64,000 bases of DNA from Geomonas edaphica (GTDB lineage Bacteria; Desulfobacterota; Desulfuromonadia; Geobacterales; Geobacteraceae), in NCBI RefSeq assembly GCF_004917075.1, contig NZ_SSYB01000001.1, forward strand, positions 1,285,478-1,349,477, read 5' to 3'. The notes beneath the pieces were generated by a model. That model was not told the DNA's origin, ran no database searches, and saw only the letters and a list, made by a program, of their open reading frames with translations. Numbering within the stretch: position 1 is the stretch's first letter; every line of letters begins with the position of its first letter. The translations under genes were made by a program, and so were the position numbers. Shown piece by piece: positions 58,849 through 64,000 of this stretch.

Positions 58849-59931
58849 TCAAACGAAATTAACTCTAATACCAAGTTCTGTTTCTTTTTTCATCAGGCCA
58901 GTATGGTCCCACAGCAGCAGATCAAAGTAAGCACGTTGGTCAGCCGGAATAAATTTCTTCATCTGAACGAATGCCTTAGTTATTTTAGGTTTTAACGATA
59001 ATAAATCCTCGTCAGTTATTATTATGAATTTTATTCCAACTTTCTGGCCCGCACTGCATGCAGCTAAGAGCAACCTAATGTCTGCAAGATCTTTCTCAAG
59101 ATTGCACTCCACATCACATATTGATACATACCAGTATTCATCTATGTATTCGCTTGCTTCTATCATGGTAATGTAGAGATTGAAATTACCCTCACTCTTA
59201 GGCAATTGAAACGATACTTTCTCTTCATTTACTGTCTTTTGGAAGTTACCATGCTGCTGCAAGTGTCCATGCATAAGAGTGCAAATACGTTTAAATCTAT
59301 TTTTTACTGTGTCTTTTGAAACTAAAATTGGTTTTTTAATAGATCCTTCCAAGACAGAATTCAATTCTTCTTTAAGCTTAGAGACTTCTGCTTCAAGCGA
59401 TTCAGTTTTATTTTCCTGAAAAGTAGGCAACCTATCAAGAATAGGATTGTCCGGTCGTAACGGTTCGTTCATTATGTCTTCAAGAAACTTGTGCAATCGT
59501 TCTTGGAAAAGCTTACTCCCTTTTGCTGTAGTACTGTAGGTTATAGTACGGTATTCACGCAAGTCAGAAGGAACATCCTCCAAGGTTTGTGCAATCATAA
59601 TCGTACGAGGGGACAAAGCGTGTCTAACTCCAAGCTCATAAAATACATTCGGATTTTGCCCTGTTAAATCAGCAATTACTACATGCGAGCCTAGGATGTT
59701 TTCAAATATGTCCTTTATAAATGAACCTGCATGATTGATATCGTCTGCTCTTATTACTTTTAACTTCAAAGAGGAAGACTCAACCGCTGGCTTAATCACA
59801 TAATCTAGAACTTCTTTAAACTTTTCATATATTTCAGACCCATCTTTCCCAATTGGAGATATCACAAAACATACCTGCTCCCCTGAAGAGCTATCAGTTT
59901 TAGTTGTCCTCTTCGCTTTCCTGGTTGCCAT
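58849..59931 (-). CDS. TIR/nucleoside-deoxyribosyltransferase-like protein, candidate defence effector
   Basis: 360 residues. Residues about 20-150 resemble the flavodoxin-like core shared by nucleoside 2-deoxyribosyltransferases and TIR-like NAD-cleaving domains: CFVISPIGKDGSEIYEKF, then SHVVIADLTGQNPNVFYELG with Glu99 as the likely catalytic residue, and GVRHALSPRTIMIAQ. A coiled coil (SLEAEVSKLKEELNSVLEG) leads to an unknown C-terminal domain. The gene is AT-rich unlike the core chromosome, lies inside a tRNA-integrated element, and is divergent from another unknown gene. A run of nine G overlaps its ribosome-binding site. Function as an anti-phage effector is inference. Confidence 0.65.
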   Translation of the reverse strand: MATRKAKRTTKTDSSSGEQVCFVISPIGKDGSEIYEKFKEVLDYVIKPAVESSSLKLKVIRADDINHAGSFIKDIFENILGSHVVIADLTGQNPNVFYELGVRHALSPRTIMIAQTLEDVPSDLREYRTITYSTTAKGSKLFQERLHKFLEDIMNEPLRPDNPILDRLPTFQENKTESLEAEVSKLKEELNSVLEGSIKKPILVSKDTVKNRFKRICTLMHGHLQQHGNFQKTVNEEKVSFQLPKSEGNFNLYITMIEASEYIDEYWYVSICDVECNLEKDLADIRLLLAACSAGQKVGIKFIIITDEDLLSLKPKITKAFVQMKKFIPADQRAYFDLLLWDHTGLMKKETELGIRVNFV

Positions 59932-59959
59932 CTCCCCCCCCCGGTGCAGTCATACGGTA

Positions 59960-59975
59960 GCTTGTAAACACAAGC
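59960..59975. promoter_or_regulatory. Palindrome between the two divergent cargo genes
   Basis: GCTTGTAAACACAAGC, 6-bp arms and a 4-base centre, in the 97-bp gap between the divergent genes. It could be a shared operator; no regulator gene in the window is clearly linked to it. Confidence 0.4.
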
Positions 59976-60028
59976 AGTTTCATATACCATCTATCATTGT
60001 ATTTTAAAACGATTAATTTGAGGTCTTT

Positions 60029-60973
60029 ATGCTTGCTGTTGAAAAATGGGCGCAAAATAAGGCACCGTTCATTGCTCTGGTTGCCCCTTCCATAGCTGCT
60101 TTTGCCCGCGAACTGCCCGACATGTTTAGAAACTTGAAGATGCATCAGCTCGCCAACCATAAGGCCACCTTGCCTCACCTACCTATGTGGTATGACCTAT
60201 ACAAAAATCATCGCCAATACTGCGAACCATTCCAGAAGATGCTTGTCGATTCATCTGCACTTGCTGAACAGCTAATTGCCTTCGGTTCGTCTGTAAAGGA
60301 ACTGGCCCAAAACAAAGAGGAGCTTAACGGCTATAAGTTGACCGAAGCTGATTTGGCAGAAGGACAACTGTTTTGGAAGGAACTTTTAGACTTATCGTTT
60401 CATGAAATGCGCTTCGATTTCGGGAATCTTCCATTAGATAACCATATTGCTGCCAATTTCGAGCTATACCTATCAAAGCATAAGATGGAACTTTCGTTCG
60501 TCTTCCTCGTGTTTACTCCATGTTTTATCCTTTACAAGATGTCTCCTAGCAAATTGTATCACAAAGCCCGGATTGGCGATGTTAGTTCAATAGACAAGAT
60601 TTTACGTATAGACCCCCTTATGCTTCATGATCCAGCCATTGGCTATCAGATACAAAAAATCCGACTCTCCGGCAAGCTAAACACTTATCAAAACCTTGTC
60701 GACGCCCCATTAAAACCTATCAAAGCTAAACTAACAAACGGCAAGATCAAAGCTTCAATGGCAACGCTAATTTCTATAATAGCTGATGGAATCAAGCAAC
60801 CACTGACCTCGATCGAAATTAGAAATCTCTTCGATGCCGTTGCTCAGGATGCCGACAAACGCGACATTGATACCTGCCTCCCTGATAGTCCAGAAGCATT
60901 ATCAAAGTCCATCCAGAGAAAACGGTCTTCCTGGCAACCACTTCTCTCGCCGGACAGTAAAAAGTCAAAGTAG
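60029..60973 (+). CDS. Uncharacterised helical protein in the island cargo
   Basis: 314 residues, unrecognised. GAGG lies before the ATG. The sequence is mostly helical with no signal peptide; one moderately hydrophobic stretch (LSFVFLVFTPCFILYKMS) could be a membrane segment or buried helix. The N-terminus is rich in aromatic residues (LPHLPMWYDLYKNHRQYCEP), the C-terminus is basic (QRKRSSWQPLLSPDSKKSK). AT-rich, like its divergent neighbour, so the two probably came together. It might be a partner or an independent cargo gene; nothing in the sequence decides this. Confidence 0.6.
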   Translation: MLAVEKWAQNKAPFIALVAPSIAAFARELPDMFRNLKMHQLANHKATLPHLPMWYDLYKNHRQYCEPFQKMLVDSSALAEQLIAFGSSVKELAQNKEELNGYKLTEADLAEGQLFWKELLDLSFHEMRFDFGNLPLDNHIAANFELYLSKHKMELSFVFLVFTPCFILYKMSPSKLYHKARIGDVSSIDKILRIDPLMLHDPAIGYQIQKIRLSGKLNTYQNLVDAPLKPIKAKLTNGKIKASMATLISIIADGIKQPLTSIEIRNLFDAVAQDADKRDIDTCLPDSPEALSKSIQRKRSSWQPLLSPDSKKSK

Positions 60974-61008
60974 TGTCCGGGTTGTTTCTCCCCCTTAAGC
61001 GTACACCA

Positions 61009-61038
61009 CCTCCTAGGAATTCCATTTCTCTTAGGAGG
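61009..61038 (+). promoter_or_regulatory. Hairpin that can hide the Rep ribosome-binding site
   Basis: CCTCCTA (61009-61015) pairs perfectly with TAGGAGG (61032-61038), the ribosome-binding site of the Rep gene, whose ATG is at 61043. A leader hairpin of this type would limit initiator synthesis. Basis is complementarity only. Confidence 0.55.
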
Positions 61039-61042
61039 CATC

Positions 61043-62317
61043 ATGAAAAACCAAACCGTTACTTCTGTTGGCCATTTCCCCACCCCTGCAGATCGTACCC
61101 ACTTTGGACAGGTTTTTCCAAACATTCATGCCGGGGTTGCCGGCTCAGCCGGTAGCCCTGGCAATCCCTCGGAGCAACTCCCCTGCATGGCGGAACCTGT
61201 AACACGCCATGCGCTAATGCCATCTGCACAAGATTTCAAGTATCTCCTGTGCGGCTTCGACTCCCTGGACATCGGCCTTTTCGTAGAATGGGGAAACGAT
61301 TGGCCTGTTGTTCTTCGAACCCTCCAACAACTCAAAGACCACGCGAAAAAGCTCGGGGAAGTTGTTGAAGAAACCTTCCTGGGGAGAAACTACGTCATCT
61401 TCCCCAACGGCAAAGGCGACAACTACGCCTTCCACCTTCAATTCCCGGAGTATCATCTCTACATTGCCAAGTCTGAAAAATTCACGTCCTCTCCGAACGT
61501 CTATCTTTCAATCAACTCAAGAACCATGTGGGGGAAAGGCATAGCCTACGCCCTTGACCTGGCTGCAAAGGACGTCAGTTATTTCGGTGGGAAGATTGTA
61601 GAGGTGCTTCCTAGCCGCCTTGATCTTTGCACCGACTTCAAGTTATCCCCTGGGCTGTCCCTCCCCTTCTTAGAAACACACGCCGTCTGTCGCAGTCGGG
61701 ACGTCAGACCCATCATAAAGGGCGGCGTCCTTGAAACCTGTTACTTCGGCTCCCCGGCTGCACCGATCCGCATTCGGATTTACAACAAGGGGAAAGAGGT
61801 CCTCAAAAAAGGTGAAAAACTATGGTTCGCTGAAATGTGGGGTACCAATGACCTTGAAGACATTTGGAGGGTCGAGTTCCAACTTCGGCGAGCTGCCTTG
61901 AAGCAATTCAAGATCAACGATTTTCCAGATCTCTGGCGAAGGGCCGGAGGGGTCTGGAAATATCTGACTGAAGACTGGTATTCCCTACGGTCACCGGATA
62001 ACGACCGCCAGAACCGGCGCACTGTCCATCCATGGTGGTTGGAAGTGCAAAACTGCTCTGATCGTCTTGGCAATGGGCAGCATATAACCCGTGATTTCAG
62101 CACAGGCGCTCAAGCCTCGGCGTTGTTTTACATCGCCCATATTGCCGGTTGTCTCCCCGCCTTCGCAGTTAGGACCGGAACCAGGGATTACAAAGAAGCC
62201 ATCCTCGGACTCGGCAAGGCATTATATGAACATTGGAGCAGAAGGGACTTCGACAAGGAGTTTATCAAACGCTCTATCAAACTGGGACACGCCGTCGGGG
62301 GTGATTGCCATGAGTAA
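61043..62317 (+). CDS. Replication-initiator-like protein (Rep_trans type) of an integrative element
   Basis: 424 residues. The pattern suggests rolling-circle-type initiators of the Rep_trans family. It shows SRLDLCTDF at about residues 191-199, CYFGSPAAPIRIRIYNKGKE about 232-251, and DIWRVEFQLRRAALKQF after it. An N-terminal low-similarity 60 residues precede the domain. Such proteins nick double-strand origins through a Tyr; a clear catalytic Tyr cannot be picked by eye. The gene is followed with an 8-bp overlap by an HTH gene and then by the integrase, the order seen in small actinobacterial-type integrative elements. The family call is made from motif pattern and needs a profile search. 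Confidence 0.65.
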   Translation: MKNQTVTSVGHFPTPADRTHFGQVFPNIHAGVAGSAGSPGNPSEQLPCMAEPVTRHALMPSAQDFKYLLCGFDSLDIGLFVEWGNDWPVVLRTLQQLKDHAKKLGEVVEETFLGRNYVIFPNGKGDNYAFHLQFPEYHLYIAKSEKFTSSPNVYLSINSRTMWGKGIAYALDLAAKDVSYFGGKIVEVLPSRLDLCTDFKLSPGLSLPFLETHAVCRSRDVRPIIKGGVLETCYFGSPAAPIRIRIYNKGKEVLKKGEKLWFAEMWGTNDLEDIWRVEFQLRRAALKQFKINDFPDLWRRAGGVWKYLTEDWYSLRSPDNDRQNRRTVHPWWLEVQNCSDRLGNGQHITRDFSTGAQASALFYIAHIAGCLPAFAVRTGTRDYKEAILGLGKALYEHWSRRDFDKEFIKRSIKLGHAVGGDCHE

Positions 62318-62633
62318 CCCCGAAGTGCTGACCGTTGAGCAGTTTGCAGAAAAGATGATGGTGTCCCGCACCACCGTATTCGGCTGGCTGAAAAGCGGGG
62401 TTTTAAAGGAAGGCGTCCACTATATCCGACTCGGCCGAATCCTCCGCTTCTGCTGGCGGGAGGCCCTTTTCTTCCAAGGCCAGCAGAAGCCGCCCACGGA
62501 GGATGAAGGCCGCGCAGCGCCGCCGCCGGTGCCACGGAGTGAGCACGATTCACAGCGAGGCGAAGCCTCGGTCCCAGGCCCGGGGTTGACTTTCGGCAGG
62601 GGCGCAGCCCCGGCCGTGAATCTCGACTATTGA
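62310..62633 (+). CDS. HTH protein, AlpA/excisionase-like
   Basis: 107 residues from the ATG at 62310, overlapping the end of the Rep gene by 8 bp. The N-terminal helix-turn-helix of the HTH_17 type is clear: LTVEQFAEKMMVSRTTVFGW followed by LKSGVLKEGVHYIRLGRILR. Such small proteins act as excisionases or as activators of integrases. The last about 45 residues are Pro/Gly/Ala-rich and fall over two hairpin-forming runs (AGGCGAAGCCT and GGGGCGCAGCCCC), so the C-terminus may be non-conserved read-through. Confidence 0.75.
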   Translation: MSNPEVLTVEQFAEKMMVSRTTVFGWLKSGVLKEGVHYIRLGRILRFCWREALFFQGQQKPPTEDEGRAAPPPVPRSEHDSQRGEASVPGPGLTFGRGAAPAVNLDY

Positions 62634-62710
62634 ACATTAGAGGAAATGCCGCTATTCTCCGCGATGGACTTAGACACACTGAAGGGAGGGTAACGCCATG
62701 AGGACATAAC

Positions 62711-64000
62711 ATGAAAATAAAGAAAGGCACTATCAGCATTGATGCACCCGCAAGGGGAACAGGCAGCATAAAGCGGCGCAAGGAATCGAAAAAACTTTAC
62801 GTCGACTTCTACTACTTCGGGCAACGAATCACCAGGTCAACAGAGCTCGATGACACCCCGGCAAACGAACGGCGGGTACGTGATTTCCTAGACCGGATTC
62901 ACCAGCGCATCGAAGATGGGATCTTCCGCTTTGCAGACGCTTTCCCTGGCGCCTCAGAGCATGAAAAAGCCCACTTCACCATGCTGGAAGGCAGGGAGTA
63001 CCGACCAGAACCGCATCAGGTTCTTTTTGGCGAGTACGTGAAGGAATGGATGGAGACAATCTTCCCCTCATTCAGCTCACCGACGAAACGGAACGATTAC
63101 CGGGAAGCAATAGAGACGAAGATCCTCCCCCACTTCAAAAACGTCTCTTTCTACCAGATCACCAGCACCACGGTTTTCAAGTTCACCGACTCCCTTCTTT
63201 GCACACGGGGAGAGAACAAAGGGAAACCACTCTCGACAGCTCGGAAGATGAATATTTTGATGCCGTTTAGGGCGATCTGGAACGACGCCTGCGACCATTA
63301 CCGCTGGGTGCTGAAAAGCCCCTTTGACAACCTGAAGAAGAGACTGCCAAAGACCGAGAAGAAAGAGCACGTCGTCATTCGGTTCGATGAATGGCTCCGG
63401 TTCCTTGATCACCTACCCTCTTTCTATCAGCCGGTGGCCGAGTTCATGATCCTGACCGGCATGATCCCTTCCGAAATGGGAGGGTTGAAGAAAGAAGACA
63501 TCGACGGCGATTACATCAACGTCAAAAGCTCTTTCGTTCTAGGCCAAGACAAGCAGAGCCTAAAGACTGCGTTCAGGAAGCGCCAAATCTTCATCACCAA
63601 GGCATTGAGGAAACGCCTCGACGCAATCCTGAACCGCTCCGATTCCTCCTATGTCTTTACCATGGAGGACGGCGCACGTTTCAACAGCTCCCGCTTCTGC
63701 AAGGTCTGGAAAAAAGCGGTGGACGCTGCCGGGATCACCTACGTTACTTCCTACTCGGCGCGACACTCCTTCGCAGCGTGGAGCCTCCTGGTCGGGATCA
63801 ACCCGCTCCGGCTCGTCAAGCTCATGGGTCATGCATCAAAGCAGATGGTCTATGAGGTATACGGGAATTATGTGGAAGGGCTGGAAGAGGACGGGGAAAG
63901 AATCTTCGACTACCTGGGGCGCGACTTCGTTATACCCCAGAATAGAAAATCCCCGATTCCGTTTGGGGACAGAACCGGGGACAGTTTCGAAAGGTTCGCT
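62711..64000 (+). CDS. Tyrosine-recombinase integrase, 3' end beyond window
   Basis: Open frame of 430 codons with no stop before the window edge. The N-terminal about 150 residues include a SAM-like core-binding domain (FGEYVKEWMETIFPSFSS). The catalytic half shows the usual layout: TGMIPSEMGGLKKEDID (about 249), then YSARHSFAAWSLL with Arg351, LMGH with His374, and VYGNY with Tyr384 as likely nucleophile. The first catalytic Arg position (TGMRPSE in most relatives) reads Ile252. The element is integrated at tRNA-Gly, so the intact tRNA should lie to the right of this gene. Confidence 0.85.
   Translation, partial: MKIKKGTISIDAPARGTGSIKRRKESKKLYVDFYYFGQRITRSTELDDTPANERRVRDFLDRIHQRIEDGIFRFADAFPGASEHEKAHFTMLEGREYRPEPHQVLFGEYVKEWMETIFPSFSSPTKRNDYREAIETKILPHFKNVSFYQITSTTVFKFTDSLLCTRGENKGKPLSTARKMNILMPFRAIWNDACDHYRWVLKSPFDNLKKRLPKTEKKEHVVIRFDEWLRFLDHLPSFYQPVAEFMILTGMIPSEMGGLKKEDIDGDYINVKSSFVLGQDKQSLKTAFRKRQIFITKALRKRLDAILNRSDSSYVFTMEDGARFNSSRFCKVWKKAVDAAGITYVTSYSARHSFAAWSLLVGINPLRLVKLMGHASKQMVYEVYGNYVEGLEEDGERIFDYLGRDFVIPQNRKSPIPFGDRTGDSFERFA

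Overview
The window looks like chromosomal DNA of a deltaproteobacterial metal/sulfur reducer of the Geobacter group. The evidence is a GC-rich genome; a ferredoxin-linked 2-oxoglutarate oxidoreductase beside malate and monomeric isocitrate dehydrogenases; LUD/CCG-type lactate oxidation proteins; a pentaheme NrfA; a heme-bearing histidine kinase; and several sigma-54 activators. This assignment rests on gene content only, since no database search was possible.

Left part (1-17 kb): the end of an amidohydrolase, a PEBP-family protein, an RlmD-type rRNA methyltransferase, a tRNA nucleotidyltransferase and an HD-GYP protein. A TCA-cycle block on the minus strand follows: icd-mdh, and ferredoxin-korABC. 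Both TCA units carry a TTTTGTATAC element at their promoter, suggesting common control. AspRS and a LysM lipoprotein come next.

Lactate region (16.5-26.5 kb): a FadR-type GntR regulator, a GlcD/GlcF-like dehydrogenase pair, LrgAB-like membrane proteins and a lactate permease with an unusual charged insert all run leftward. A LUD protein and a LutB-LutA fusion diverge to the right. A TTGGTC/GGCCAA operator-like site lies in the shared upstream region.

Middle (26.5-47 kb): small and periplasmic proteins (including YceI), then a regulator-first polyamine operon (PuuR-like regulator, carboxy(nor)spermidine dehydrogenase, NspC, SpeA). After folD come a C4-dicarboxylate exchanger with a convincing sigma-54 promoter, an adjacent sensor kinase/sigma-54 response regulator pair, a circularly permuted GTPase, an MFS/MarR pair, a thioredoxin-like YyaL protein, and a HIT protein.

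Nitrite ammonification region (46.6-51.8 kb): nrfA, an HPP membrane protein, a PAS sigma-54 activator and a heme-motif histidine kinase. A sigma-54 promoter precedes nrfA, and a repeated GTTACC-N4-GGTAAC palindrome lies both upstream of that promoter and in front of the activator gene. This gives a readable regulatory circuit.

Right part (52-64 kb): two helical/TPR proteins, a 20-bp tandem repeat array, an unrecognised 979-residue protein, and YjdM. From 58,624 onward there is an integrative element. Its left edge is a 23-bp copy of a tRNA-Gly 3' end still followed by the tRNA's terminator. Its contents are an AT-rich divergent cargo pair (a TIR/deoxyribosyltransferase-like protein and an unknown helical protein), a Rep-like initiator, an excisionase-like HTH protein and a tyrosine integrase that runs off the window.
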